The notes below the pieces were generated by a model, which saw only the letters and a program-made list of their open reading frames with translations, did not search any database and was not told the DNA's origin. Made by a program: the position numbers and the translations under genes. 50,628 nucleotides of DNA from Acidobacteria bacterium RIFCSPLOWO2_12_FULL_68_19 (GTDB lineage Bacteria; Acidobacteriota; Vicinamibacteria; Vicinamibacterales; UBA2999): positions 1 through 50,628 of the forward strand of contig MELF01000006.1 of the NCBI GenBank assembly GCA_001767525.1, in the 5' to 3' direction. This document shows, one piece after another, positions 15,784 to 27,159 of this stretch. Numbering within the stretch: the first letter of the stretch is position 1; each line of letters begins with the position of its first letter.

Positions 15784-17448
15784 ATGACCCACCGAGCGGC
15801 GCCTTCCGGCGATCGGCCCACCGGAAGGATCACCGGCACACGGTCGCCCGTCTGCGCGCGCAGCGGGATGATTGCCACGAGCCAGCCGCTCGCCTCCGCG
15901 GCCGGCCTGCAGGCGCTCCAGGAAGGCGGCAACGCGATTGACGCCGCCGTCACCGCCGCCGCCGTCCTCGCCGTAGTCGAGCCGACGATGACGGGAGTCG
16001 GCGGCGACCTGTTCGCCATCGTCCACGACGGCAGGTCCGGCACGCTCAAAGGTCTCAATTCGAGCGGTCGCGCGGGATCGCGGGCCGACCCTGACGCGCT
16101 CACCGCGCGGGGGCTCGCGGCGATGCCGCTGCACGGACCGCTCACCGTTACCGTGCCCGGCTCGGTTGCCGGCTGGGCCGGGCTGCTCCAGGAGTACGGA
16201 TCGATTCGGCTGGCCCGGGCGCTTGCTCCGGCGATCCACTACGCCCGCGAAGGATTTCCCGTGTCGGAAATCGTGGCGGCCCAGTGGGACGCGGTCGCGC
16301 CGCGCCTCGCCACCGACGCGGAAGCAAGCCGGGTCCTGCTGCCCGGCGGCCGTGCGCCCGCGGCCGGGACGATCTTCCGCAATCCCGATCTGGCGGCCAC
16401 GCTGGAGCAGATCGCGAGCGGCGGCCCCGAGGCCGTGTACGGAGGACCCATTGGGGCGGCCATTGCCGCACATGTCGCGGGGCGCGGAGGCTTTCTGACG
16501 GTTGCCGACCTCGCGGCGCATCGGGCCGACTGGGTGGAGCCGGTCTCGACGACGTACCGCGGCCACAGGGTGCATGAGTTGCCCCCGAACACGCAGGGGT
16601 TCGTGGCGCTCGAGATGCTCAATATTCTCGAGGGATACGACGTGCGGTCGATGGGACACAACAGCGCCGACTACCTGCACGTCTACGCCGAGGCGAAGCG
16701 GATCGCGTTTGCCGACCGGGCGGCGCATCTGGCCGATCCGGCCCGCGTGCCCTCGGCACTGCTCCAACTTCTGGTCTCGAAGGAGTACGCGGCGGAGCGC
16801 CGGAAGCAGATCGATGGACGCCGGGCCGCCCCCCGGTACGAGCCCGCCCCACCCCAGCCCTACGTAGGGCGGGGTCCGCGTAGCGGACCCGCCGTCGAAC
16901 GCCGGGGGGACACCGTGTACCTGGCGGCGGCGGATCGTTTCGGCAACGTCATCTCGCTCATCAACTCGCTGTTCGACAGCTTCGGCTCCGGCCTCGTCGT
17001 CCCCGGCACGGGCATCGCGCTCCATTCCCGCGGCGCCGGCTTCACGCTGCGGGCTGGCCATCCGAACCGGCTCGCGCCGGGCAAGCGGCCGGCCCATACG
17101 CTCGTGCCGGCGTTCCTCGCGGGCGAGCACACGGTCATGGCCTTCGGCGTCATGGGCGCCGACAACCAGGCGCAGGCGCACGCGCAGATCGTCGCCAACA
17201 TGGTCGACTTCGGGATGAACGTGCAGGAGACGGGCGAGGTCGCGCGGGTGCGGCATCTCGAAGAGGGGCTCGCCCTGGAATCGGGCGTGAGCGAGCCGGT
17301 GCGCGCCGAGCTGCGCGCCCGCGGACACGCGGTGCACGACGGCCGCGGCCTGATGGGCGGCTATCAGGCGGTGCGGCTCGACAGGCGGACCGGGGTTCTC
17401 GAAGGCGGGTCCGATCCGCGCAAGGACGGACTCGCCATCGGCTGGTAG
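15784..17448 (+). CDS. ggt: Gamma-glutamyltransferase family protein
   Basis: A 554-residue Ntn-hydrolase of the gamma-glutamyltranspeptidase family, expected to self-cleave before a catalytic threonine. The N-terminus has GMIATSQPLASAAGLQALQEGGNAIDAAVTAA and VEPTMTGVGGDLFA; the large-subunit pocket has ELPPNTQGFVALEMLNILEG. The candidate nucleophile is T377 in RRGDTVYLAAADRFGNVISLINS. No signal peptide is obvious, so it may act in the cytoplasm or be a ywrD-like relative. A short palindromic repeat is inserted in frame in the linker just before T377, encoding PYVGRGPRSGPA. The gene is divergent from the decarboxylase operon. Confidence 0.88.
   Translation: MTHRAAPSGDRPTGRITGTRSPVCARSGMIATSQPLASAAGLQALQEGGNAIDAAVTAAAVLAVVEPTMTGVGGDLFAIVHDGRSGTLKGLNSSGRAGSRADPDALTARGLAAMPLHGPLTVTVPGSVAGWAGLLQEYGSIRLARALAPAIHYAREGFPVSEIVAAQWDAVAPRLATDAEASRVLLPGGRAPAAGTIFRNPDLAATLEQIASGGPEAVYGGPIGAAIAAHVAGRGGFLTVADLAAHRADWVEPVSTTYRGHRVHELPPNTQGFVALEMLNILEGYDVRSMGHNSADYLHVYAEAKRIAFADRAAHLADPARVPSALLQLLVSKEYAAERRKQIDGRRAAPRYEPAPPQPYVGRGPRSGPAVERRGDTVYLAAADRFGNVISLINSLFDSFGSGLVVPGTGIALHSRGAGFTLRAGHPNRLAPGKRPAHTLVPAFLAGEHTVMAFGVMGADNQAQAHAQIVANMVDFGMNVQETGEVARVRHLEEGLALESGVSEPVRAELRARGHAVHDGRGLMGGYQAVRLDRRTGVLEGGSDPRKDGLAIGW
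16861..16893. repeat. Short palindromic repeat, copy 2 (inside ggt)
   Basis: TACGTAGGGCGGGG then TCCGC-GTA-GCGGACCCGCC. Arms GGGTCCGC (16872-16879) and GCGGACCC (16883-16890) pair around a 3-nt loop. It is in frame and falls in the linker upstream of the autoprocessing threonine. Confidence 0.75.
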
Positions 17449-17759
17449 ACCATCCGAGCGGCGACATGGTCTGTCACGGATTCACACGGCCACCAGCGAG
17501 TTGCCCGCCAGCAGGCGACTCGGGAGTATTCCCATTGTGGGGAGCGCATGGGCCTCGCCGTCGGTTCGATCTTCTGCGGCTCACCGCCCTGGACGATTTC
17601 CGCAACTGCTCGTCCATACGGCGTGACCCCGGTCATCGAGTGCGGCCCGGCGCTGTTCCGGCGATCGACGTGCGATTCAACGGAGAGATCGGACTTGCAG
17701 CTCGCAAGCAGCAGACAGGACAAGACAGCGCTGAAGACCATCACAAGCGCACTCGTCAC
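17364..17759 (-). CDS. Possible small lipoprotein (doubtful)
   Basis: The interval 17449-17944 holds no convincing gene on the plus strand. On the minus strand a frame from GTG 17759 (or ATG 17741) encodes [21 protein letters not shown], a convincing lipoprotein signal with lipobox LLASC, then a short unrecognised region ([36 protein letters not shown]). The frame then runs ~85 bp into the 3' end of ggt. The lipobox is the only positive evidence; the low-complexity tail suggests a degenerate gene or chance. Confidence 0.25.
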   Translation of the reverse strand: MTSALVMVFSAVLSCLLLASCKSDLSVESHVDRRNSAGPHSMTGVTPYGRAVAEIVQGGEPQKIEPTARPMRSPQWEYSRVACWRATRWWPCESVTDHVAARMVYQPMASPSLRGSDPPSRTPVRLSSRTA

Positions 17760-17944
17760 CGAATATCGCCACCAGAATCCACCAACGCACGATTGAAGCG
17801 CGGGCACGAGAGCCGAGTTCGAGCACATGGCACGCCCGCGGCCGAAATCTTCAGCGACGCGGAGGGAAGGGTGGGGCGAGCGCGTGGCTCACGATCGGCG
17901 AAGCTACCTCGACGCTGCAGCGTGGGTTCGGCCGGCTGGCGCTG

Positions 17945-20900
17945 ATGTACGATGCCTTAGTGAGGTCATCGCGGGCCAGAGAGGAGCTGCTCAGCATCGA
18001 ATCGCTCGAAGAGCACGCGCGCCGCCTCGCCGCGCTGCTCTCGATCGCGCCGCGCCAGTCTGGCGGCGGACGCGGCCACCTGCGCCAACTCAAGCAGCAC
18101 ATGCGCGCCCTGCGCAGCGTCTACACCGCGCTGGCGGAGGACGCCCGGCAGGAATCGATGACGCCGGCTGCCGAGTGGCTCCTCGACAACTTCCATATCA
18201 TCTCGTCCGCCGCGCGAGACATCCATCACGATCTTCCGCCGTCGTTCTTCCGCCGGTTGCCGCGCGTCGCCGCCGACGAGTTCGCCGGACTCCCCCGCAT
18301 CTACGCGCTGGCGCTGGAGCTGATCGGGTCGAGCGCCGGACGGCTCGACGCGCCGCGCCTGCAACGGTTCATCAGCGCGTTCCAATCGGTCACGCCGCTA
18401 ACAATGGGCGAGCTGTGGGCGTGGCCGAGCGCGCTGAAGCTCGCGCTGCTGGACCACCTGCGCGAGCGCGGCGACGTGCTCGCGGTCAACCGTCTGCACC
18501 GGCTCGCCGCCGACCGGCTCGCGACCTTCATCGAGGCCGGACCGGCCGACGGCGGCGCGTGGCCGGCGCATCCCCACCATGCCTTCGTCACGCGCCTGCT
18601 GCAGCGATCACGCGCCCTCGGCGCCATCGCGTCCGGTCTGCATGTCCAGCTGGAGACGATGCTCGCCGCGCGGGGCCAGACGATCGAGGACGCGATTCGA
18701 GCCGAGGGGCAGCATCAGGCCACTGAACAGGCTGGCATGGCCAATCTTATTGGCAGCCTCCGGCTGATCTCGACCTTCGACTGGAGCGAGTTCTTCGAGA
18801 GCGTCAGCCTCGTCGAGCAGGTACTCCAGCGCGACCCGGCCGGCGTCTACGGTCAGATGGACTTCCGCAGCCGCGACCGGTATCGGCACGCCGTCGAGGA
18901 GCTGGCGCCGCCGACCGGCGAAGGCCAGCTGCTGCTCGCGCTCAAGAGCGTGGAGCGCACACGCCAGATCCATGTGCGGACGCCCGAGGCGCGGGCGGCG
19001 CACGTCGGCTATCACCTGATCGGCCCCGGACGGCGGCTGTTCGAGCGCAGCGTCGCGTGGCAGCCGAATCTTCAGCAACGTGTGCGGCGCGTCTTCTTCG
19101 CGTGGGCCACGCCCGGGTACCTCGGCACAATCGCCCTCGGCACGGCGCTTCTCGTCGGCATCGCTGTCGTCTACGCCTGGCTGCATAGCTGGCGCGGTGC
19201 AGCGCTGGTCGCCGTCGCGCTGCTGGCCGCGATTCCGGCGAGCGAGATCGTCATCCAGCTGCTACAGCGGATGATCAGCTACCTGATTCCGCCGCGGCGA
19301 CTCCCGCGGATCGAGTTCGACGCCGTCCCTGCGTCGGCGCGGACGATGGTGATCGTCCCGACGCTGCTCGACAGCGTGGCGCGGGTCGAGGGCCTGATCG
19401 CGCACCTCGAGGTGCAGGCGCTCGGCAACATCGATCCCCACATCCACTTCGCCCTGCTCAGCGATTTCCCGGACGCGGCCAGCGAGACGTTGCCGGGCGA
19501 CGCGGCGATCCTGGCGGCCGCACGCTCGGGAATCGCCGCGCTCAACGCCAAGTACGCGGACGGCGCCGCCGATCGGTTCTTCCTGTTCCACCGGTTGCGT
19601 CAGTGGAACGATCGCGAAGGGCTCTGGATGGGATGGGAGCGCAAGCGCGGGAAGATCGAGGAGTTCAACCGCCTGCTGCGCAGCGCCACCGACACGAGCT
19701 TCGCCGTCTGCGTCGGCGACCTGTCGATCCTGCCGCAGGTCAGGTACTGCATCACCCTCGACAGTGATACGCGGCTGCCGAGAGGTGTGGGGCGCGAGCT
19801 GATCGGGATCATCTGCCACCCCCTGAATCGCCCGACGTTCGACCCCCAGGTCGGCCGCATCACTGAAGGCTACGGGATCCTGCAGCCTCGCATCAGCGTC
19901 ACTTTCATGAGCGCCGCCGGATCGCTGTTCGCGCGCCTCTACTCGGGGCACACCGGCGTCGATCCGTACACGACGGCGGTCTCCGACATCTATCAGGACC
20001 TCTTCAACGAGGGCATCTTCACCGGCAAGGGGGTGTACGACGTCGAGGCGTTCACCGCGGCGCTCGAGGGCTCGGTGCCGGAGAACGCCCTGCTCTCGCA
20101 CGACCTCTTTGAAGGCCTGCACGCGCGAGTCGCGCTTGTGTCCGACGTCGAGCTAGTTGACGAGTATCCGTCAAGCGTGCTGTCGCACGCGCGCCGGCAG
20201 CACCGCTGGATCCGGGGCGACTGGCAGATCCTCTTCTGGCTGTTCCCGTTCGTGCCCGGACCGCGCGGCCTCAGGCGGAACCGGCTGCCGATCATCGGGC
20301 GCTGGAAGATCCTGGACAACCTGCGGCGCAGCCTCGTGGCACCCACGCTGCTGGCGCTGCTCGTCGCGGGGTGGACGGTGCTGCCCGGTCCGCGGTGGTT
20401 TTGGACGCTCGCGGTGCTCGGCGTGGCCGCGTCGCAGCTCCTGCCCGTGCTGGCGCGCCTCGTCGTTGGCCCGCGGCGGGCGCAGTCGATTCCTGTGTTC
20501 CTGGCGAACGTGAGGCGGGATGCGGGGACGGCGCTGGCGCAGGTGACGCTCACTCTCACTTTCCTCGCGTTTCACGCCTTCGACACGGTGCATGCGATCG
20601 GCGTGACGCTCGTGCGCCTCACGGTCACTAGGCGCCGCCTGCTGGAATGGGAGACGGCGGCGACCACGGCAGCCCGGGCTGCCGGGCTGGTCGGTCAGCG
20701 GCGCCTGCGGCGCTTCGTGGCCGAGATGGTCTCCAGCCCTATCATCGCCGCCGTTGTCTTTGCGGCGATCGTCTTGAGAACGCCCGAGGCCTTGCCGGCC
20801 GCGGCGCCGTTCCTGCTCCTCTGGGCGTTCGCGCCCGCGGTCGCCTACTGGCTCAGCCTGCCGGTCGGCGCCCGCGTGCGGCCGCTGAGCGATCGGGAGC

Positions 20901-23900
20901 GCACGGTGCTGCGGCGGACGGCCCGCAGGACCTGGCGCTACTTCGAGACGTTCGTGACCGAGGCGGACGCGTGGCTGGTGCCCGACAACTACCAGGAGGA
21001 TGGCGACGCGCCGAAGCTCGCGCGCCGCACCTCACCGACCAACATCGGGATGGGCCTGCTGTCTACGCTGGCCGCCCACGACCTCGGTTACATCTCCACC
21101 GAGGCGCTCTGCCGCCGCCTCGATGCGACGCTGCGAACGCTCGAGAGCCTGGAGCGGTACAAGGGGCACTTCCTGAACTGGTACGACACGGCGACGCTGG
21201 CCCCGCTGCACCCGCGGTACGTCTCGACGGTGGACAGCGGCAACCTCGCCGGCGCGTTAATGGCCCTCGCGCAGGGAGTGCTCGAGCTCGAACGCCGTCC
21301 GCAGACGGTCGCGCAGCGGCTTGCTGGCGTCGCCGACGCCGCGGACCTGCTCGCCGAAGCCTCCGCGACGGTCACGGCCGGCGGCCTCGATCGGCAGACG
21401 CTCGTTGACGTCAATCGCCTGGCGCGCGCCATCGTCCGGGCAACGCGCAGCGAACGGCCCGAGCCGGAGATCCGTGCGTCGGTCGAGACGCTCGGCCTCG
21501 AGCTCGCCGCAGTTGGCGTGAGACTCGGCGATCCCGACGGCCCCGCGTCCGGCGAGGACCTCGCCCACTGGTATCGCGCGGTCCTTGACGCGATCCCGCG
21601 GGCGACGGCCGACGCGCCGCCACCGGCGGTGCCACTGGCGGCTTTCGCGGCCCGGATGTCGGCGCTTGCGGACGCGATGCGGTTCGACTTCCTGTACGAC
21701 CGCCGGCGCCGGATCTTCTCCATCGGCTACCGCCTCGCCGACGCCGAGGGGCCGGGGCGGCCGGACGCGTCGTTCTACGACCTGCTCGCCTCCGAAGCGC
21801 GCCTCGCCAGCTTTGTCGCGATCGCCAAGGGCGACGTCCCGCAGCACCACTGGTTCCACCTCGGGCGCCTCGTTACCAACATGGACGGCCGCGCCACGCT
21901 GATGTCGTGGGGCGGCACGATGTTCGAGTACCTGATGCCGCAGCTGCTGATGCGGACCTTCCCCGGCACGCTGCTGGATCAGAGCTGTCGCGCGAGCGTG
22001 CGGCGCCAGATCGAGTACGGCCGGCAGCGCCACGTGCCGTGGGGCATCTCGGAGTCGGCGTATGCCTTCACCGATCGCGAGGGCAACTATCAGTACCGTG
22101 CGTTCGGCGTGCCCGGCCTGGGCCTCAAGCGCGGGTTGTCCACCGACCTGGTGATCGCCCCCTACGCCACCGCGCTGGCGAGCCTCGTGACGCCGTCGGC
22201 CGCGGCGGACAATCTGGAACGGCTGGCGGAGGTGGGCCTGGAGGGGAGATTCGGCTTCTACGAGGCGCTCGATTACAGTCCGCGCCGGCGCGACGTGGAC
22301 GCAGATGCCGCGGCGGTGCCGGCCGTGGTGCGCGCCTACTTCGCGCACCACCAGGGGATGTCGCTCGTCGCGCTGGCCAACGTGGTCTTTCACGACGTGT
22401 TCGTCTTCCGCTTCCATGCGGATCCGCGCGTGCAGGCGACGGAGCTGCTACTGCAGGAGCGCGTCCCCCGCGAGGCGATCCTGTCGGAGCCGCGTCCGGC
22501 GGAGAGCGAGATGGCGCCCCCCACGCTGCCGGTCTACGCGACGCGCCGCTTCCGCACGCCGCACTCGACGAGCGTGCACACGCACTTTCTCTCGAACGGA
22601 CGGTACACGGCCGCGGTCACCAATGCCGGTGGCGGCTTCAGCGTGTGGCGCGACACGGCGGTGACGCGGCGCCGCGACGATCGCACCTCCGACGGCGGCG
22701 CCCACTATGTCTACCTGCGCGATCCTTGGTCGGGCCGCGTGTGGGCGGCTACTTACCAGCCGGTCTGCGCGGAGCCGGACCGGTTCGACGTGACGTTCGA
22801 CCTCGACAAGATCACGTTCCGTCGCCGCGACGCCGACATCGAGACGCAGCTCGAGATCACGGTCTCGTCGGAGGACGATGTCGAGGTGCGCCGGCTGACG
22901 ATCGTCAACCGCGGCGCGCAGACCCGCGAGATCGAGGTGACCAGCTACGCGGAGATCGTGCTGGGACGCCCCGAGGACGACCTGGCGCACCCGGCGTTCG
23001 GCAAGCTGTTCATCGAGACGGAGTTCGATCCGCAGAGCGCGGGTCTGCTCTTCCATCGCCGCCCGCGCGGCACCGACGAGTCGCCGATCGTGGGCTTCCA
23101 TGTGCTCGGCGTGGACGGCCCGCGGCTGGGCGGCGCCGTGGAATGGGAAACCGACCGCGCCCGCTTCGTCGGTCGCAGCCGGTCGCCGGCGAATGCGATC
23201 GCTCTCGACGGCCGCGCGCTGTCGGGCACGACCGGCGCGGTGCTCGACCCGATCGGCGCGCTGCGCGAGCGCGTCCGCCTAGCGGCCGGCGCGGTCGTGC
23301 GCGTGAGCTTCGCCACCGGCGTGGCGCCGGATCGCGCGGCCGCGCTCGCGCTCGCGCGCAAGTACCGGGACGGTAGCGCCGCCACGCGCGCGTTCTCGAT
23401 GGCGTTCACGCACGTCCACATCACGCTGCAGAACCTAGGACTCAGCGATGAACACGCGATCCTCTTCGATCGGCTGGCGTCGCGTGTCTTCGGCACCGAT
23501 CCCTCGTGCCTCAGCCCGGCAGCGCTGGCCGGCAACACGCTCGCGCAGCAGAATCTCTGGGGTCAGGGCATTTCCGGCGACCTGCCGATCGTGCTGCTGC
23601 GCGTCGCCGATGTGTCGTCGCTCCCGTTGGTGCGGCAGGTGCTCAACGCGCAGGAGTACTGGCGCGTCAAGGGCCTGCGCGCCGACGTCGTCATCCTGAA
23701 CGAGCATCCAGTGGACTACCTCGACGAGATGCAGGCGCTGCTGTCGCGGCTGGTGCAGGAGTCGCCGTGGGGCGGCTGGTTCGGGAAGACCGGCGGCGTC
23801 TTCCTGGTGCGCACCGACGGCATGTCCGAGGCCGAGCGCCTGCTGCTCTCGGCAGTGGCGCAGGCGGTGCTGGTGGGCGATCTCGGCGACCTCGTATCAC

Positions 23901-26461
23901 AGCTGGAACGGCCGGCATCGTGGATATACGACGAGCACGACGTCCCGCGGACCGCCGCGCTGAGCCCGCCACAGCCGGGCGCCGCGCCCGTTGCTGTTCC
24001 GGCCCTCGTGATGGAGAACGGCCTCGGTGGGTTCACGCGCGACGGCCGCGAGTACGTCGTCGTGCTGGAGGGCGAGCGCGAAACGCCGCTCCCGTGGTCC
24101 AACGTCCTGGCGAATCCGGCCTTCGGCACGATCGTCAGCAGCTCCGGGTCCGCATTTTCCTGGGCCGGCAACAGTCGCGAGAACCGGCTGACACCGTTTG
24201 CCAACGACCCGCTCGTCGATCCCACCGCGGAAGCGCTGTATCTCCGGGACGACCACTCCGGCGCGGTGTGGGGCGCAACACCGGGGCCGCTCCCGCGGAG
24301 GCCTGACGGCGGCCGCTGGGTGATCCGTCATGCCGCCGGCGTCACGCGCTACGAGCACGCGATCGACGGGATGCATCACGAGTTCGCCGTATTCGTGGCC
24401 CCGGAGGATCCCGTCAAGCTGGCGGTCGTGACGCTGACCAACACGGGGACGAGGCCGCGGCACATCAGCGTCTTCGGCTACGTCGAGTGGTGCCTCGGTC
24501 CGCCGCGCGCCGGCGAACGGCGCTTCGTCGTCACCGAGCTCGACGACGCGACGGGAGCGCTGCTGGCGCGCAACGCATACAACGCGGAGTGGAGCGAGAG
24601 CGTCGCGTTCTGGCGCGCCACCGAGGCGCCGCGCTCGTACACGGCCGATCGCACCGAGTTCGTGGGCCGCAACCGCAGCCTGAGCGCGCCGGCCGCACTC
24701 TTCCGCGAGCGCCTCGCGAAACGGACCGGCGCCGGCCTCGATTCGTGCGGAGCGCTGCACGTGGCCGTGGCGCTGGCACCCGGCGAATCACATCGTGTCG
24801 CGTTCGTTCTCGGCCACGGGCCCAATCGCGCCAGTGCCGTGGCACTCGCGGCCCGCTATTCGTCGCTGGCGCAGGCAGAGGCGACGCTTGCCGCGGTCGA
24901 GCGGAGGTGGGACGAGACGCTGGGAGCTGTCCAGGTCCGCACGCCGGACGACTCCTTCGATCTGATCGTCAACCGGTGGCTGCTCTATCAGACGTTGTGC
25001 TGCCGCATCTGGGCTCGCAGCGGACCGTATCAGCCGAGCGGTGCGTTCGGCTTCCGCGATCAGCTCCAGGACGTGCTGGCACTGATGTACTCGCGCCCGG
25101 AGCTGTGCCGCGCGCACCTGGTGCACGCGGCGTCGCGGCAGTTCGTCGAGGGCGACGTGCAGCACTGGTGGCATCCGCGGAGCGGACGCGGCACGCGGAC
25201 GCGCTGCTCCGACGATCTGCTCTGGCTGCCCTACGTCCTCGCCAGCTACATCTCGCAGACCGGCGACGAATCAGTGCTGGACGAAGAGGCCCCCTTCCTC
25301 GACGCGCCCGCGCTCGAACCGGATCAGTCCGAGACCTATCTGCTGCCGCGCGTGACGTCGGAGACGGCATCGCTCTTCGAGCACGCGGTCCGGGCCATCG
25401 CCCGGGCGATGAAATACGGCGCGCACGGCCTGCCGCTGATCGGTTCAGGCGACTGGAACGATGGCATGAATCGCGTGGGGCACGCGGGCCGGGGCGAAAG
25501 CGTGTGGCTCGGCTGGTTCCTGGTCACGGTGCTCAACGACTTCGCTCCCATCTGCGCACGCCGCGGGCGCAGCGATCTCGCCCAGGCCTATCGCGACGAG
25601 GCGCGGTGGCTGGCCGGCATGCTCGAACTGGCATGGGACGGCGACTGGTACCGCCGCGCGTACTTCGACGACGGGACGCCGCTCGGGTCGGTGCAGAACG
25701 AGGAATGCAAGCTCGATTCGCTGACACAGTCGTGGGCGGTGCTGTCGGCGGCGGCACAGGCGCGTCGCGCCGAGCGCGCGATGAACGCCGTGCGCGCGCA
25801 CCTCGTGCGGCGCGACGCTCAGGTCGTGCTGCTGCTCACGCCGCCGTTCGATCGCATGGCGCACGACCCGGGCTACATCAAGGGGTACCTGCCTGGCGTG
25901 CGCGAGAACGGCGGCCAGTACACGCACGCCGCGGTCTGGACGGTGATCGCGCTGGCGCGTCTCGGCATGGGGGACGAAGCGATGGAGCTGTTCCACATGC
26001 TCAACCCGATTAATCACATGCGGACGCTGGAAGATGCGGAGCGCTACAAGGTAGAGCCGTTTGCCATCGCGGCGGACGTCTACGCTCACCCGATGCACGT
26101 CGGGCGCGGCGGCTGGACGTGGTACACCGGGTCGGCGGGCTGGATGTACCAGGCGGCCATCCAGGCGCTGTTGGGGTTGCGTCGCCAGGGCGCGACGATC
26201 AGCGTCGAGCCCTGCATTCCCGCCGTGTGGCCGGGGTACTCGATCGACTGGACGCTGGGCACGACGCGGTATCGCTTCACCGTCACCAATCCCGAGCACC
26301 GGTCGCAGGGGATTGCGTCGGCCCACCTCGATGGCGTCGCCGTCAACCCGCGCGCGATTCCGCTGCGTGAGGATGGCGACGAGCACGAGGTGACGATCGT
26401 GCTCGGCGTCGCACGTGCCACCGCCCTGCCGCTCACAGCGGCCCGTTCCGCCGATGCGTGA
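17945..26461 (+). CDS. ndvB: Cyclic beta-1,2-glucan synthase (NdvB/ChvB-type)
   Basis: A 2838-residue inner-membrane enzyme that builds and cyclises beta-1,2-glucan from UDP-glucose; length matches the family. In order: cytoplasmic N-terminal region (~1-385); membrane pair (~388-440); GT84 glycosyltransferase with [10 protein letters not shown] near residue 606 and the Q/RxxRW motif in [11 protein letters not shown] near 749; further membrane segments (~793-975); glycoamylase-like domain (~1310-1460, [31 protein letters not shown]); two GH94 substrate domains starting near 1550 ([15 protein letters not shown]) and 2022; and the GH94 catalytic [13 protein letters not shown] with D2506. The product is normally exported for osmotic adaptation or host interaction; no ndvA/chvA exporter is visible. 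ATG 17945 gives the expected N-terminus but lacks a clear Shine-Dalgarno sequence. Confidence 0.93.
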   Translation: MYDALVRSSRAREELLSIESLEEHARRLAALLSIAPRQSGGGRGHLRQLKQHMRALRSVYTALAEDARQESMTPAAEWLLDNFHIISSAARDIHHDLPPSFFRRLPRVAADEFAGLPRIYALALELIGSSAGRLDAPRLQRFISAFQSVTPLTMGELWAWPSALKLALLDHLRERGDVLAVNRLHRLAADRLATFIEAGPADGGAWPAHPHHAFVTRLLQRSRALGAIASGLHVQLETMLAARGQTIEDAIRAEGQHQATEQAGMANLIGSLRLISTFDWSEFFESVSLVEQVLQRDPAGVYGQMDFRSRDRYRHAVEELAPPTGEGQLLLALKSVERTRQIHVRTPEARAAHVGYHLIGPGRRLFERSVAWQPNLQQRVRRVFFAWATPGYLGTIALGTALLVGIAVVYAWLHSWRGAALVAVALLAAIPASEIVIQLLQRMISYLIPPRRLPRIEFDAVPASARTMVIVPTLLDSVARVEGLIAHLEVQALGNIDPHIHFALLSDFPDAASETLPGDAAILAAARSGIAALNAKYADGAADRFFLFHRLRQWNDREGLWMGWERKRGKIEEFNRLLRSATDTSFAVCVGDLSILPQVRYCITLDSDTRLPRGVGRELIGIICHPLNRPTFDPQVGRITEGYGILQPRISVTFMSAAGSLFARLYSGHTGVDPYTTAVSDIYQDLFNEGIFTGKGVYDVEAFTAALEGSVPENALLSHDLFEGLHARVALVSDVELVDEYPSSVLSHARRQHRWIRGDWQILFWLFPFVPGPRGLRRNRLPIIGRWKILDNLRRSLVAPTLLALLVAGWTVLPGPRWFWTLAVLGVAASQLLPVLARLVVGPRRAQSIPVFLANVRRDAGTALAQVTLTLTFLAFHAFDTVHAIGVTLVRLTVTRRRLLEWETAATTAARAAGLVGQRRLRRFVAEMVSSPIIAAVVFAAIVLRTPEALPAAAPFLLLWAFAPAVAYWLSLPVGARVRPLSDRERTVLRRTARRTWRYFETFVTEADAWLVPDNYQEDGDAPKLARRTSPTNIGMGLLSTLAAHDLGYISTEALCRRLDATLRTLESLERYKGHFLNWYDTATLAPLHPRYVSTVDSGNLAGALMALAQGVLELERRPQTVAQRLAGVADAADLLAEASATVTAGGLDRQTLVDVNRLARAIVRATRSERPEPEIRASVETLGLELAAVGVRLGDPDGPASGEDLAHWYRAVLDAIPRATADAPPPAVPLAAFAARMSALADAMRFDFLYDRRRRIFSIGYRLADAEGPGRPDASFYDLLASEARLASFVAIAKGDVPQHHWFHLGRLVTNMDGRATLMSWGGTMFEYLMPQLLMRTFPGTLLDQSCRASVRRQIEYGRQRHVPWGISESAYAFTDREGNYQYRAFGVPGLGLKRGLSTDLVIAPYATALASLVTPSAAADNLERLAEVGLEGRFGFYEALDYSPRRRDVDADAAAVPAVVRAYFAHHQGMSLVALANVVFHDVFVFRFHADPRVQATELLLQERVPREAILSEPRPAESEMAPPTLPVYATRRFRTPHSTSVHTHFLSNGRYTAAVTNAGGGFSVWRDTAVTRRRDDRTSDGGAHYVYLRDPWSGRVWAATYQPVCAEPDRFDVTFDLDKITFRRRDADIETQLEITVSSEDDVEVRRLTIVNRGAQTREIEVTSYAEIVLGRPEDDLAHPAFGKLFIETEFDPQSAGLLFHRRPRGTDESPIVGFHVLGVDGPRLGGAVEWETDRARFVGRSRSPANAIALDGRALSGTTGAVLDPIGALRERVRLAAGAVVRVSFATGVAPDRAAALALARKYRDGSAATRAFSMAFTHVHITLQNLGLSDEHAILFDRLASRVFGTDPSCLSPAALAGNTLAQQNLWGQGISGDLPIVLLRVADVSSLPLVRQVLNAQEYWRVKGLRADVVILNEHPVDYLDEMQALLSRLVQESPWGGWFGKTGGVFLVRTDGMSEAERLLLSAVAQAVLVGDLGDLVSQLERPASWIYDEHDVPRTAALSPPQPGAAPVAVPALVMENGLGGFTRDGREYVVVLEGERETPLPWSNVLANPAFGTIVSSSGSAFSWAGNSRENRLTPFANDPLVDPTAEALYLRDDHSGAVWGATPGPLPRRPDGGRWVIRHAAGVTRYEHAIDGMHHEFAVFVAPEDPVKLAVVTLTNTGTRPRHISVFGYVEWCLGPPRAGERRFVVTELDDATGALLARNAYNAEWSESVAFWRATEAPRSYTADRTEFVGRNRSLSAPAALFRERLAKRTGAGLDSCGALHVAVALAPGESHRVAFVLGHGPNRASAVALAARYSSLAQAEATLAAVERRWDETLGAVQVRTPDDSFDLIVNRWLLYQTLCCRIWARSGPYQPSGAFGFRDQLQDVLALMYSRPELCRAHLVHAASRQFVEGDVQHWWHPRSGRGTRTRCSDDLLWLPYVLASYISQTGDESVLDEEAPFLDAPALEPDQSETYLLPRVTSETASLFEHAVRAIARAMKYGAHGLPLIGSGDWNDGMNRVGHAGRGESVWLGWFLVTVLNDFAPICARRGRSDLAQAYRDEARWLAGMLELAWDGDWYRRAYFDDGTPLGSVQNEECKLDSLTQSWAVLSAAAQARRAERAMNAVRAHLVRRDAQVVLLLTPPFDRMAHDPGYIKGYLPGVRENGGQYTHAAVWTVIALARLGMGDEAMELFHMLNPINHMRTLEDAERYKVEPFAIAADVYAHPMHVGRGGWTWYTGSAGWMYQAAIQALLGLRRQGATISVEPCIPAVWPGYSIDWTLGTTRYRFTVTNPEHRSQGIASAHLDGVAVNPRAIPLREDGDEHEVTIVLGVARATALPLTAARSADA

Positions 26462-26539
26462 GAACGAGACACAGCATCGAAACGCCGGCGCGGGAGGACG
26501 CGGCGCTTGCGAGATAGGGCAACCGCTACGCTGTTTGTG

Positions 26540-26584
26540 TGGCTCCTCGGGCTGGACTCGAACCAGCAATCCTCCGGTTAGCAG
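26540..26584 (-). other. tRNA-Asn 3' half, probable integration (att) site
   Basis: Read on the minus strand, this is the 3' half of a tRNA-Asn: anticodon loop region CTGCTAA (GCT where GTT is expected), stem CCGGA, variable GGATT, T-arm GCTGG-TTCGAGT-CCAGC, acceptor CCGAGGA-G-CCA. The matching 5' half (TCCTCGG acceptor strand) is absent upstream. Such 3'-end copies are left by tyrosine recombinases at tRNA genes, and a decayed recombinase lies 100 bp away. The full tRNA gene should lie to the right, outside or beyond this window. Confidence 0.75.
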
Positions 26585-26683
26585 AAGTGACCAGACAGCT
26601 GAATCGACGACGATGGAGGTCGATCAAGATCCGCCAGATCAATGACTTGCCGTAACGGCCTCACGAACCGTCGATCGCCGTCA

Positions 26684-26926
26684 ATGAAGGTGCTCTCGGA
26701 TGTCGTCCGCACGGCGGCAGCTCGCGCCGGCATCGATAAGCTGGCACCGCATGATCTGCGGCGCACCTGTGCCCGTCTCTGCCACCTGGCCGGCGGTTGA
26801 ACTGGACCAGTTCCAGTTCCTGCTCGCCATGTCTCCATCCCGACGACGGAGCGCTACCTCGGATGCCAGCAGAAGCTGCGGGGCGCCGTTAGCGACCGAT
26901 TGGGAATCGAACCTGATGCCGTTTGA
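26684..26926 (+). pseudogene. Tyrosine recombinase (phage-type integrase), C-terminal remnant
   Basis: The frame from 26684 reads KVLSDVVRTAAARAGIDKLAPHDLRRTCARLCHLAGG, containing the HxLRRTxA box of the catalytic domain, and stops at TGA 26798. In the +1 frame it continues ELDQFQFLL; after a further shift near 26830 it continues HVSIPTTERYLG with the nucleophile tyrosine codon at 26855, then QQKLRGAVSDRLGIEPDAV and a stop at 26926. The N-terminal two thirds are missing. This is therefore a dead integrase tail with two frameshifts, next to the tRNA-Asn att remnant. Confidence 0.8.
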
Positions 26927-27159
26927 GCGAGCCGCACCCAGGGCGGTTGATCCACTCCGCCCTGGACGACCACTCAGGACCAATCGTCTCGATTGGCTGT
27001 AGCACGCTTTCCCGCCTCGCAGTTGCCACGTCAGTCGCACCACCTCGGGAGTAAACTGGAACGCCTGACAACTATACTTGGAAGGCGATCAAGGGCGCTA
27101 ATGGACGCTGGCAGCACACGCACCTGACCGGTCACGACGGCTACTGTAGTGAGTTCGCA

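Noticed and set aside
17945-26461. Long open frames antisense to and out of phase with the glucan synthase, fumarase and kinase genes
   Set aside because: They reflect high GC and third-position bias; their translations are Arg/Ala/Pro-rich with no domains, whereas the listed frames carry full family motifs.
26540-26640. Complete tRNA gene
   Set aside because: Only the 3' half folds; no D-arm or matching acceptor 5' strand upstream.
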